64,000 nucleotides of DNA from CAIVVT01 sp963838205 (lineage in GTDB: Bacteria > Acidobacteriota > Terriglobia > Bryobacterales > Bryobacteraceae), in contig CAWIQF010000009.1 of assembly GCA_963838205.1 (NCBI GenBank), positions 310,001 to 374,000 of the forward strand, read 5' to 3'. Position 1 is the stretch's first letter; the number at the start of each line of letters is the position of its first letter. Made by a program: the position numbers and the translations under genes. The notes under the pieces are model-generated. The model did not search any database. It was not told the origin of the DNA and worked only from the letters and a program-made list of their open reading frames with translations. Positions 19,984-28,248 of this stretch are shown here, piece after piece.

Positions 19984-20871
19984 TCACGGAGTCGGAGGCG
20001 TGGGTGGAGGCGGAGCGAGCGCGGCGAGGTTGCGCCGTGTGAGGAGGGTGCCGGGGTGGCCGGGCCCGAGGAGTTTCGTCTTGATGGCCAGAGAACGATC
20101 GAGCAGGATACGAGCCTCCTCGCGATCGCCCTGGGCCGCGCGGGCCATACCCAGGTTGTTCAACGTCGCGGCCACCTCGAAGTGGTCCGGCCCGAGGCGC
20201 TGCTCGTAGACCAGCAGTGCGCGGCGGTAGATCGACTCCGACTCCGCCTGACGGCCGAGTCCGTCGAGCAGGCCAGCCCAGGCCACCTGGTCCATCAGCG
20301 TGGTGAGGTGCTCATCGCCCAGATGACGCCGCCGGATTTCCCAGGCCCTGCGAGCCAGCGGCTCGCCGGCGGCGAAGCGGCGGCGCGAATGCTCAAGCCC
20401 GCCGAGGTTATGGTAGAGCGCGGCAGACTGCAGCGAATCCGGGCCGTGGCGCGCGTCGAGGATCGCCAGCGCACGCCGGTAGACGGCTTCGCCTTCGTCA
20501 TAGTGGCCCCAGTATTTGCACAGCACGCCGTAGTTGTTGAGCAGGGCGGGCAGGACAGCGCCTTCCTGGCCCCAGCGGACTTCGGCGAGCCGGATGGCCT
20601 CCAGGAACGGGCCGGCAGCCTCGGCGTAGCGCCCCATTTCGCGCAGCGCCAGGCCCAGCAGGGAGCAGGCGCGAATGCGGGCCTTGGCCACAACTTTGGA
20701 TTCGGCGCCGGCGAAATTGACGAGCAGGACAGCAGCCCGGCGGGAGGCGGCTTCGGCTTCAACGTGACGGTACTCGTGGAACAGGCGCTCGGCCGCGTCG
20801 CAGGCTGCTGATGCCGCGGCGAGAGGATCGTCGTCCGGCGCGGAGCCAGGGCTGGTTGTCGCCGGGTCCAT
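19984..20871 (-). CDS. Tetratricopeptide (kinesin-light-chain-type) repeat protein
   Basis: 295 residues, no signal peptide. At least five TPR units of about 42 residues run from residue 60 to 280; typical segments are LLGLALREMGRYAEAAGPFLEA, LLNNYGVLCKYWGHYDEGEAVY, LYHNLGGLEHSRRRFAAGEPL and LNNLGMARAAQGDREEARILL. The tail is proline-rich (PPPPTPPTP). These repeats make a protein-binding scaffold. It lies downstream of and on the same strand as the repeated double-glycine peptide gene, separated by a perfect 13 bp inverted repeat, so the two may be related in function; that is only positional evidence. Confidence 0.85.
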   Translation of the reverse strand: MDPATTSPGSAPDDDPLAAASAACDAAERLFHEYRHVEAEAASRRAAVLLVNFAGAESKVVAKARIRACSLLGLALREMGRYAEAAGPFLEAIRLAEVRWGQEGAVLPALLNNYGVLCKYWGHYDEGEAVYRRALAILDARHGPDSLQSAALYHNLGGLEHSRRRFAAGEPLARRAWEIRRRHLGDEHLTTLMDQVAWAGLLDGLGRQAESESIYRRALLVYEQRLGPDHFEVAATLNNLGMARAAQGDREEARILLDRSLAIKTKLLGPGHPGTLLTRRNLAALAPPPPTPPTP

Positions 20872-20917
20872 TGCTACTTCGAGGCTAGCGCAGCGTCCGC
20901 TTTGCAGAGCGAACGCT

Positions 20918-20957
20918 GCAATTCCAATGCGGCGTGGAAGCGCTGCATTGGAATTGC
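20918..20957 (-). terminator. Perfect 13 bp inverted repeat, hairpin
   Basis: GCAATTCCAATGC at 20918-20930 and its exact complement at 20945-20957, with a 14-base loop. It lies after the repeated-peptide frame (ending 21002) and before the TPR gene (starting 20871) on the minus strand. It lacks a strong T-run, so it could be a terminator, an mRNA processing or stability hairpin, or a regulator binding site. Confidence 0.5.
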
Positions 20958-21001
20958 GAAAACGAATTCTGTAGGCAGGTCGTTCGCCAGCCCTTGCTGG
21001 C

Positions 21002-21169
21002 TCAGTACGCGTTCATCGCGCCGGCGAAGACGGTGTCCTGCTGTCCTGCGGAGAGTTCACCGCCCTCTCCCGGATCGGCGGATTCGTTGTGGTTGGTGTT
21101 CCAACCGCCGCCGGAGACGCTTTCAGAATCATTCTCAGAAAGCTCTTCACCCTCGTTCGGACCGACGGT
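21002..21169 (-). pseudogene. In-frame continuation of the repeated double-glycine gene after a stop codon
   Basis: Immediately after the TAA at 21170-21172 the same frame continues for 55 codons and encodes two more units: TVGPNEGEELSENDSESVSGG, then GWNTNHNESADPGEGGELSA and a last degenerate FAGAMNAY before TGA at 21002-21004. There is no start codon with a ribosome site, so this is either a decayed end of a once longer gene or is reached by stop read-through. Its coding pattern is clearly homologous to the units upstream. Confidence 0.7.
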
Positions 21170-21598
21170 TTAGCTGTGAAGGGTGCCGACTACAAGACCG
21201 CCGCCTGAGACCTCTTCGGAGTCCTTGTCGGAGAGCTCTTCGCCCTCGTTCGGACCTGCGCTCTCGTTGTGGTTCAAGCTGAGGGCCCCTCCGGCGACGT
21301 TGTCGGCTTCCTTGTCGGAAAGCTCTCCACTCTCTTCGGGCCCAGCGGATTCGTTGTGGTTAATCCCGTGCGAACCACCGGAGACCTCTTCGGAGTCTTT
21401 CTCGGAGAGCTCCTGGCTCTCTTCCGGGCCGGCGGATTCGTTGTGATTGATTTGGGCACCGCCGCCGGAGATCTCATCCGACTCGGCCTCGTTGATTTCG
21501 TCCTTGTCGCTGGGGTCGTGGGCCAGCAAGGCCAGCGGCCCGAATGGCGACTCGTCCGTGAGCCCGGACGGGCCGAGCAAAGTGTCTCTGTGCATCAT
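21170..21598 (-). CDS. Repeated double-glycine leader-like peptide precursor (RiPP/bacteriocin-like)
   Basis: 142 residues, very acidic, without cysteine, signal peptide or membrane helix. After a 45-residue head it consists of units of 29 residues: a 13-residue double-glycine-leader-like half (ELSEKDSEEVSGG, ELSDKEADNVAGG, ELSDKDSEEVSGG; first unit NEAESDEISGG) followed by a 16-residue half built around NHNESAGPEES. The GG halves look like sites cut by C39 peptidases of peptide exporters, so one chain could yield several small peptides. No modifying enzyme or C39 exporter is in the window. Strong ribosome site GAGGAGG and a near-consensus promoter precede it. It ends at a TAA inside the fourth unit, and two more units follow in frame. 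Function unknown; the peptide-precursor reading is inference. Confidence 0.75.
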   Translation of the reverse strand: MMHRDTLLGPSGLTDESPFGPLALLAHDPSDKDEINEAESDEISGGGAQINHNESAGPEESQELSEKDSEEVSGGSHGINHNESAGPEESGELSDKEADNVAGGALSLNHNESAGPNEGEELSDKDSEEVSGGGLVVGTLHS

Positions 21599-21617
21599 AA
21601 TCAGCCTCCTCTACACA

Positions 21618-21638
21618 CTAGTACCGTATATGTACTAG
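21618..21638. promoter_or_regulatory. Palindromic operator candidate
   Basis: CTAGTAC, seven bases, GTACTAG: a perfect 7 bp inverted repeat. It covers the predicted transcription start of the repeated-peptide gene and ends 20 bases before its ATG, a typical repressor position. No regulator gene is adjacent. Confidence 0.6.
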
Positions 21639-21642
21639 GGGC

Positions 21643-21671
21643 AGTATATGAGCCAATTCGAGCACCGTCAA
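21643..21671 (-). promoter_or_regulatory. Sigma-70-type promoter of the repeated-peptide gene
   Basis: On the minus strand TTGACG (21671-21666), 17 bases, TATACT (21648-21643). Both boxes are one or two bases from consensus with ideal spacing; the start of transcription would be near 21636. This is by far the cleanest promoter I found in the window and points to high, probably repressible expression. Confidence 0.75.
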
Positions 21672-21890
21672 TCTTTTTCAATACGTCTTGATGAACTATC
21701 TTTAGACCGTGGCGATCTTCTACAATCCGCCAAACCGTTCGAGTGGGGGCGGAGTATTACCACGAGAACGGGTGGCGAGCGTGCGGCCGAGCCGGTTCGA
21801 CGGCGTACCAGAGTTGACCGGCGGGGGCGCAGAGCGATAGCGTCAGAGTTCCGGTAGCGCCCCATAGCGCGGCCGCGAGGAGTGTCAACC

Positions 21891-23033
21891 TTGCACACAT
21901 CCACTACAATACTCAGCCTCGCCGCGGCGGCCCTGCTCATGGGCGGCTGCGCGCAGAAGAAGGAACCGCCGATGTCATCTGCCATCACGAAAGCGCCGTT
22001 CGGCCAGACCGAAGCGGGCCAGCCGATCGAGCTCTACACATTGAAGAACGCCTCCGGTATGGAGGCGGGCATCATCGACTTAGGCGGCATTGTGGTGTCG
22101 CTGAAAGTCCCGGGCCGCGGAGGCCAGATCGCCGACGTGGTGCTCGGATTCGACAAACTCGCTGATTACGAGAAGCCGAACCCGTACTTCGGCGCGATCG
22201 TCGGGCGCTACGGCAATCGCATCGCCAAAGGGCGCTTCACGCTGAACGGGGTGGAGTACAAGCTGGCCGTCAACGACGGCGAGAACTCGCTGCATGGCGG
22301 CATTCACGGCTTCAACCATGCGGTGTGGCAGGCGCGCGAAGTGCCAGGCACCGATCCGGCGGTGGAGCTGACCTACGTCAGCAAGGACCTCGAAGAGGGC
22401 TATCCCGGCAATCTCACCGTGAAAGTGACCTACACGCTGACGGCGGCGAACGAACTGCGGATCGACTACTCGGCGGCCACGGACAAGGACACCGTGGTGA
22501 ACGTGACCAACCACAGCTACTTCAATCTGGCGGGACAGGGCCAGGGCGACATTCTGGGCGACGTGCTGACGATCTACGCCTCGAAGTTCACGCCGGTGGA
22601 TGCGGGGCTGATCCCGACCGGCGAGCTGAAGAGCGTGGCCGGGACGCCGTTCGACTTCCGGCAGCCGACCGTGATCGGCGCGCGGATCAACAACGACGAC
22701 GAGCAACTGAAGCGCGGAAAGGGCTACGACCACAATTGGGTGGTGGACGGCACGCCGGGCACGCTGCGGCCGGCGGCGCGCGTGAGCGATCCCGGGACCG
22801 GGCGCGTGCTGGAGGTACTGACGACCGAGCCGGGCGTGCAGTTCTACACCGGCAACTTCCTCGATGGGACCAGCACCGGCAAGAGCGGCAAAGTCTACCA
22901 GCGCCGCTACGGCTTCTGCCTGGAGACCCAGCACTTCCCGGATTCGCCTAACCATCCCGACTTCCCGACCACCGTGGTGAAAGCGGGAGCGGAGTACAAG
23001 TCCACCACCGTGTTCCGGTTCTCGGTGGAATAG
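21891..23033 (+). CDS. galM: Aldose 1-epimerase, predicted lipoprotein
   Basis: 380 residues from TTG 21891, eight bases after GAGGAG; a GTG at 21882 would overlap that ribosome site. N-terminal lipoprotein signal with lipobox LMGGC. Aldose 1-epimerase signatures: GRYGNRIAKGRF, LHGGIHGFNHAVW, the NHSYFNLAGQG block with its His, and the C-terminal TTEPGVQFYTGNFLDG with the catalytic Glu. It interconverts alpha and beta anomers of galactose or glucose, here apparently at the cell envelope, which fits a role in sugar uptake. Monocistronic. Confidence 0.93.
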   Translation: MHTSTTILSLAAAALLMGGCAQKKEPPMSSAITKAPFGQTEAGQPIELYTLKNASGMEAGIIDLGGIVVSLKVPGRGGQIADVVLGFDKLADYEKPNPYFGAIVGRYGNRIAKGRFTLNGVEYKLAVNDGENSLHGGIHGFNHAVWQAREVPGTDPAVELTYVSKDLEEGYPGNLTVKVTYTLTAANELRIDYSAATDKDTVVNVTNHSYFNLAGQGQGDILGDVLTIYASKFTPVDAGLIPTGELKSVAGTPFDFRQPTVIGARINNDDEQLKRGKGYDHNWVVDGTPGTLRPAARVSDPGTGRVLEVLTTEPGVQFYTGNFLDGTSTGKSGKVYQRRYGFCLETQHFPDSPNHPDFPTTVVKAGAEYKSTTVFRFSVE

Positions 23034-23344
23034 CGGACCACGGCAGAAAGCGGGATGGGCGGCTGCGGCTCTGCCCGTGCGATGGTGTGCGATTGCGGGC
23101 AACCGCTCCCTATTGGTCGAGTCTCGGTAACAACCACGGCTCGTCACAACGCGCCGACCGCTCGCTGCGGTCACGGCTCGGTTCGGGAGCCGCGAGTGGA
23201 AGTGAGCGGTCCCTGGTAATAGCGGAATGGGCGGTCAGGCCACTAGCCCGAATATTTCACCGGCTCACTGTACAAAAGCCGCCTTCTCTGGCATAAACAT
23301 TTCAGCCACGAAGTGCTTCTGCACAGAAAGCGGCGGCTCTTGCT
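23034..23344. repeat. Intergenic region with GTCGCGGCTC-type repeats upstream of the IS
   Basis: Between 23108 and 23235 there are several degenerate copies, in both orientations, of the GTCGCGGCTCAGTAAC repeat family found in other gaps (for example GCGGTCACGGCTCGGTTCGG and GAGCGGTCCCTGGTAATAGC). The last 100 bases before the transposase are probably the left end of the insertion sequence, but I could not match terminal inverted repeats confidently. Confidence 0.6.
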
Positions 23345-24706
23345 ATGACCCAGTGTACCCAGGACAGCTTCGAATTTGAAGCCCATTTTTCGCGCCGGGT
23401 GGTGGCGGGTTTCGACGGCGGCACGATCACTTCCGACGCCGGGGCGCTACTGCTGCGGCAGGTTGACCGGCGCATCGGCCTGCTGCCACGCCTGGCGCGC
23501 TGCTTCAGCGACTTCCGGAATCCGGTTTACATCTCCCACGAAGTGGGTGAAATGGTCTCGCAGCGCGTCTATGCGCTGGCCTTGGGTTACGAAGATCTCA
23601 ACGACCACGACCAACTGCGTGACGACCCGCTGATGGGTCTGCTGGCGGGTAAACGCAAGCCCGGCGCGGCGTTGGCCAGCAAGAGCACGCTGTGCCGCCT
23701 GGAACGCACGCCTGAGGCCGGCGCCGCCTCCGACCGCTACAAGAAGATCCGCTACGATGCCGCCGCCATCGACCGGCTGCTGGTCGAGATGTTTGTGGAG
23801 TCGCACCCGCAAGCCCCGGCCCGGATCGTCGTCGATCTGGACGCCACCGATACGCCGTTGCACGGCCAGCAGGAGGGACGTTTCTTCCACGGCTACTACG
23901 ACCACTACTGCTACCTGCCGCTGTACATCTTCGCGGGCGACCAGATTGTCGGCGTGCGGCTGCGAGAGGCCAATCAGGACGCCAGCGCGGGCAGCGTCGA
24001 AGAGATCCAGCGCATCGTCGCGCAGATCCGCGCCCGCTGGCCCCAGACTCAGATCATCCTGCGCGCCGACTCGGGCTTCTGCCGCGAAGAACTGATGAGG
24101 TGGTGTGAGGACAACCATGTTGACTACGTCTTCGGACTGGCGCGCAACCAGCGCCTGCGGCGGCGGATCGACAAGGCCATGCGCCAGGCCGCGGGCGAGG
24201 CCCAACGCACGGGAAAGGCGGCGCGGGTGCTCACCGAGTTTCGCTACCGCACGCGCAAGAGTTGGTCGCGCGCCCGGCGCGTCATCGCCAAGGCCGAGCA
24301 GATCGCGGGCAAGCAGAACCCGCGCTATGTCGTGACTTCGCTGCCGGTCGAGCAGTGGCAACCGCGCCCACTCTACGAGGATCTGTACTGCGCCCGCGGC
24401 GAGATGGAGAACCGCATCAAAGAGCAGCTGAGCCTGTTTGCCGACCGCATGAGTGCCGAGACGATGCGCGCCAATCAGCTCCGGCTGTATCTGTCGGCGG
24501 CGGCCTACGTGCTCGTGGAGGCGCTGCGGCGGCTGGCGCTAACAGGCACGGCGCTGGCCGAGGCCCAGGTCCACACGATTCGGCTGCGACTGCTCAAGAT
24601 CGGCGCGCGGATTCGTTTCAGCGCGCGGCGCGTGCTGGTGTCGATGAGCAGCGGCTACCCCTGGAAGCAGGTGTTTGGGCAGGTGTGGGCGGCGCTGCGT
24701 TGCTGA
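23345..24706 (+). mobile_element. IS1380-family transposase (insertion sequence)
   Basis: Intact 453-residue DDE transposase of the IS1380 family. Visible family blocks: VVAGFDGGTITSDAGALLLR at the N-terminus, LRDDPLMGLLAGK, a VVDLDATDTPLHGQQ segment (first Asp), IILRADSGFCREELMRWCED (second Asp), YEDLYCARGEMENRIKEQ (Glu) and the MRANQLRLYLSAAAYVL tail. A single open frame and good coding pattern suggest it is still active or was inserted recently. Terminal repeats and target duplication were not found by eye, so the element ends are not given. Confidence 0.93.
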
Positions 24707-24928
24707 GCCAAAATCGCGACACGGCAAACAAACGATTTCCCGATTTCGCACTTTTCAGGTCAGTCGAACTGCGTCCGAATTGCGTTTTGTGAGGGCGATC
24801 GGACGCCACAAGGCCCCCTCGATCACCACATCCCGGCTCGCTGCCCGCCCGAATGCCGCCGCAGCGCCCTCCAAACCTCACGCAAACGCCGGCGGCGACG
24901 AAATCACAGCGCCTGTGAAACATCCGGG

Positions 24929-25717
24929 CTAGGGCTTGGGTGGGGTCTGTGGCTTCTTATTCGGGTCGTCGGTGACGTCGCCGTATGTGATGGTCGATTC
25001 GGACTTGAACTGCTTGTAGTCCTTGTAAGTAATCACCATCTTGATCGGCACTGAGTTGTCGCGAAATGCCAGGACGTCGTTGGCGACCGTGTAGGTCGGG
25101 AACCAGTACTTGCCGTCGATCTGTTCGCGATAGGTCTCGAACTTGGGGTACTTGTGGTCCGAGTTCTTCTTCTGCAGACCGACGCCGCGCCCGTAGGTCT
25201 TCACGATTTGCAGGTCCCGGTCGTCCACCCAGATCTGGCCGGCGAAGTAGCGCTCGCCTTCGAGCATCTGCTTCGGTTTGACGGCGAATAAGTAGCAGGA
25301 GATCTCGTCCACCTGGTCGCGGCCGAGATACTGCACTTCGTATTTCGAGATCTCCTGGGTGGTCAGGACGAACGGCTGGACGCTGCGCATGTCCTGGACG
25401 TCCTGGGCGTCCATCTGGATGCGCTCAAGCGTATCCATGGGCGCGTAGACGGTGCGCTCGGTGCGTTTGCCGTCCTGAGTAAAGACGACGTCGGAGACCT
25501 CCTCGTGCTTGCCATCCGGTCGGCCGTTGGCGCCGAGCGTCTCGATCATGTAGCGCTGGCGATAAGTGTAGTTCTCGCGGGCGTGGGCGAAGGCCGCTTC
25601 CTTGGCCGCGAACTTGCGGATGATCTCCTGCTGCTGATCGGGAGACAATTCATCGGCGGCGGGCAGAGCCAAGAGCGGGGCGGCGGCGAGTGCAGCGAAC
25701 AGGAACAGGCGCGTCAT
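24929..25717 (-). CDS. Secreted LolA-like/outer-membrane lipoprotein-sorting-like protein
   Basis: 262 residues from ATG 25717, with AAAGGAGA seven bases upstream; the frame is open further up but without a start signal. Signal peptide TRLFLFAALAAAPLLALPAA. The beta-strand pattern (YTYRQRYMIETLGANGR, GERYFAGQIWVDDRDLQIV, DGKYWFPTYTVANDVLAF, IKMVITYKDYKQFKSESTI) resembles the LolA/MucB-like half-barrel proteins common in acidobacteria. No catalytic residues are evident. Periplasmic, function unknown. Confidence 0.7.
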   Translation of the reverse strand: MTRLFLFAALAAAPLLALPAADELSPDQQQEIIRKFAAKEAAFAHARENYTYRQRYMIETLGANGRPDGKHEEVSDVVFTQDGKRTERTVYAPMDTLERIQMDAQDVQDMRSVQPFVLTTQEISKYEVQYLGRDQVDEISCYLFAVKPKQMLEGERYFAGQIWVDDRDLQIVKTYGRGVGLQKKNSDHKYPKFETYREQIDGKYWFPTYTVANDVLAFRDNSVPIKMVITYKDYKQFKSESTITYGDVTDDPNKKPQTPPKP

Positions 25718-25973
25718 AGTCGAATCTCCTTTGGCACCCTTTGACCCATAGATAACCGATGCGGCGGCGTGGCGGAAGGTTACCGGCGCAGGAGTGATCG
25801 CCACAACGACGTGGCGATGGCCACGTGATGCGCGTTGGTGGCGCCGGCGCAACTGCCGCCGATTCTGGAGGCGCGAACCAGCTTGCCTGCTTCTTCACTT
25901 GCACTGAACCAGGCGCGGGGGCGCGCGCGGCGTTCCGTATTGGCAAGCCCCTCGGACATGCCATTATTAGACC

Positions 25974-26147
25974 ATGCGCGATTGGACGGCGATTGCGGCG
26001 GGGCTCAAAATCGAGCTCGGCGAGGGTGCGAAACGGACGCTCGAAGGGCTCGACAAGAGCATGCTCGGGCTGCGCGGGCTGATCGACTGGCAGGAAGAAC
26101 CGGTGCTGCAGTGCAGTGCGCTGCCGGTCGAGGACGAAACCGAATGA
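25974..26147 (+). CDS. Small GatC/AtzG-like partner of amidase
   Basis: 57 residues, missed by length cut-offs. Starts MRDWTAIAAGLKIELGEG and ends EEPVLQCSALPVEDETE. Its stop overlaps the amidase start by ATGA, so the two are translationally coupled. Two short helices followed by an acidic EPV segment match the plan of the small GatC/AtzG (DUF4089-like) subunits that wrap round and stabilise amidase-signature enzymes. The homology is inferred from size, context and pattern, not from a strong motif. Confidence 0.6.
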   Translation: MRDWTAIAAGLKIELGEGAKRTLEGLDKSMLGLRGLIDWQEEPVLQCSALPVEDETE

Positions 26148-27568
26148 CGATGGCCGGGATGACCCTGATCGACGCGGCGCGGGCTCTGCGCGATGGCCAG
26201 GTCTCGTCGGCCGAGCTGACCGAGGAGTGCCTGAGCCGGATCGAGCGCCTCAACCCGAGCCTGAACGCGTTTCTCACGGTGACCGCCGACACGGCGCGGG
26301 CGCAGGCGCGGCAGGCCGATGAGGAGCGGCGGGCGGGCATGGACCGGGGGCCGCTGCACGGCATTCCGATCGCCCACAAGGACCTGTTCTGCACGACCGG
26401 CGTGCGCACGACGTCGGGCTCGAAGCTGTTCGAGAACCACGTCCCGCACTTCGACGCCGCGGTGGTGGAACGGCTGCGGGAGGCGGGAGCGGTAATGCTC
26501 GGCAAGACCGGCATGCACGAGCACGCCTACGGCATCACGTGCGACAACCCACACTTCGGCGCGGTGCACAACCCTTGGGACCTGGCGCGGATTCCGGGCG
26601 GATCGAGCGGCGGTTCGGCGGCAGCGGTGGCGGCGGGCCTGTGCCTGATGGCGACGGGCAGCGACACCGGCGGGTCGATCCGCATACCGGCCGCGTACTG
26701 CGGCGTGACGGGCCTCAAACCGACCTACGGAGTGGTGAGCAAGCACGGCGTGATGCCGCTCGCGTTCAGCCTCGATCACGCCGGACCGATTGCGCGCACG
26801 GTGCGCGACGTCGCGGTATCGCTGGCGGCGATGGCGGGCTTTGACCGGCGCGATCCGAGCAGCGCGAGAGGCCGGGCCCACGGGCTGCTACAGGATCTGC
26901 TGCCGCCGCCGGTGGTGGCCTCGCTCCAGGGCGTGAAGATCGGGATGGCGGAGAACTTCTACTTCGAGCGCCTCGATCCGGATGTGGACAATGCCGTGCA
27001 CTTCATGGCCTACCGGGCGCAGGACCTGGGCGCGGAGCTGGTGGGGCTGCGGTTGCCGGACGGGGCGCAGTTGAACGCCGTGTCTCAGGTGACGCTGCTG
27101 GTGGAGGCCGCGGCGGTGCACGAACCGTACATCCGCAAGCGGCGCAAGCTATACGGCGAGGACGTCCGGACGCTGGTGGACATGGGCCGCGTGATTCCGG
27201 GCGTGGACTACGTCCAGGCGCAGCGGCTGCGGCGCCGGGCGCAGGTGGTCTACCGGGCGACCCTGAAGCAGGTGGACTGCCTGCTGGTGCCGACGACGCC
27301 GGTAGTGGCGCCGCTGATCGGCCAGACGGAGGTGGAGATCGGCGGGCGGATGGAGGATGTACGAATGGCCTCGACGCGCCTGGTGCGGGGCTTCAATGCG
27401 CTGGGCCTGCCGGCTCTCAGCATGCCGGCGGGGTTCACGCGGGGCGGCCTGCCGATCGGAATGCAACTGGTCGGGCGGCCCTTCGGCGAGAAGGAACTGC
27501 TGCGCATCGCCGCAGCGCTGGAGGATGCCACTGGCCACGTCGCGCGACGGCCAGAGATGGCCGGCTGA
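26144..27568 (+). CDS. Amidase signature family hydrolase
   Basis: 474 residues from ATG 26144. Catalytic triad of the family is visible: Lys79 in AHKDLFCTTG, the cis-Ser in GGSSGGSAAAVAAG (Ser154 or Ser155) and nucleophile Ser178 in TGSDTGGSIRIPA. Other family blocks are LKPTYGVVSKHGVMP and FSLDHAGPIARTVRD. It hydrolyses amide bonds; by analogy with GatA and AtzE the substrate could be an amino-acid amide, a carboxybiuret-like compound or a tRNA-linked amide, but a dedicated GatB is not nearby, so a catabolic role is more likely. Coupled to a small partner gene just upstream. Confidence 0.92.
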   Translation: MTMAGMTLIDAARALRDGQVSSAELTEECLSRIERLNPSLNAFLTVTADTARAQARQADEERRAGMDRGPLHGIPIAHKDLFCTTGVRTTSGSKLFENHVPHFDAAVVERLREAGAVMLGKTGMHEHAYGITCDNPHFGAVHNPWDLARIPGGSSGGSAAAVAAGLCLMATGSDTGGSIRIPAAYCGVTGLKPTYGVVSKHGVMPLAFSLDHAGPIARTVRDVAVSLAAMAGFDRRDPSSARGRAHGLLQDLLPPPVVASLQGVKIGMAENFYFERLDPDVDNAVHFMAYRAQDLGAELVGLRLPDGAQLNAVSQVTLLVEAAAVHEPYIRKRRKLYGEDVRTLVDMGRVIPGVDYVQAQRLRRRAQVVYRATLKQVDCLLVPTTPVVAPLIGQTEVEIGGRMEDVRMASTRLVRGFNALGLPALSMPAGFTRGGLPIGMQLVGRPFGEKELLRIAAALEDATGHVARRPEMAG

Positions 27569-27972
27569 GCGGCGTTGCTCAAGCTACGGATTGCTCCCGG
27601 CGCGACACCCCGGGAGCGCGGTTCCACGTCGAAGCTGATTGTCACGGCGGCCTCTTCAATGCGAATGCCGGGGCGCTGCGAAGCAAATCTGAAGGATCAA
27701 AGCCAATTGTCGACTTTTCTTATTAGAATGAGCGATCTATACTGGCTATCTTTCGTCTATTCTGGCTGAATATTTGCTGTTTTCAAAGAGCGCGGCCGGC
27801 ACGCCGCGCAGGCAACGGGCCACTTTGAGCATAGGCCCGGTTGTCAAGCTGATTTCGAGTAGTGGAATGGTAGGTCCGCGCACACCGGCTGGCCGGCTAC
27901 GCGGCCCAATGGAACGGCATGGCAGGGCGGCCGGCGCGCCTAACGGGAAGTCGGGAACGTAAGAATCGCAGC
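27569..27972. other. Intergenic region downstream of the amidase, with repeat copy B
   Basis: 404 bp with no credible gene between the convergent amidase and membrane-protein genes. It contains the second copy of the long dispersed repeat at 27693-27847; the rest shows nothing recognisable. Confidence 0.5.
27693..27847 (+). repeat. Long dispersed repeat, copy B
   Basis: Same opening as copy A (AGGATCAAAGCCAATTGTCG then ACTTT), a diverged AT-rich middle, and the same close (GGGCCACTTTGAGCATAGGC then CCGG and TGTCAA). Both copies point the same way on the plus strand, 16.8 kb apart. Confidence 0.75.
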
Positions 27973-28248
27973 TCAGCGGCGGAATTGGCGATGCGCACCG
28001 CCGCCCAGCCCGCCTATATCAATGATCACGGCGATCAGCAGCCACAACAGATTGACTCCCGACGTCGGCATGCCGCTGTTGATTTCCCAGGCGTAGACGA
28101 TCGTGGTGAGCGGCAGGCAAATGAAGCCGAGTACCGGCAACAGCAGACCGCCGTGGAAGGCGCGTTGCAAGTAGGTCGAGAAGAACCACATCAACGCCAG
28201 CGCGACGCGCGGAAACAAGACAACGACGAACACGAGCAAGCAAGGCAT
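27973..28248 (-). CDS. Small membrane protein, three predicted helices
   Basis: 91 residues from ATG 28248, which follows GGAG at the proper distance; a longer frame upstream lacks a start signal. Hydrophobic stretches: residues 3-24 (CLLVFVVVLFPRVALALMWF), 34-54 and 66-82 (NLLWLLIAVIIDIGGL). Short basic tail AHRQFRR. Not assigned to a function; similar small membrane proteins are common in acidobacteria. Confidence 0.7.
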   Translation of the reverse strand: MPCLLVFVVVLFPRVALALMWFFSTYLQRAFHGGLLLPVLGFICLPLTTIVYAWEINSGMPTSGVNLLWLLIAVIIDIGGLGGGAHRQFRR

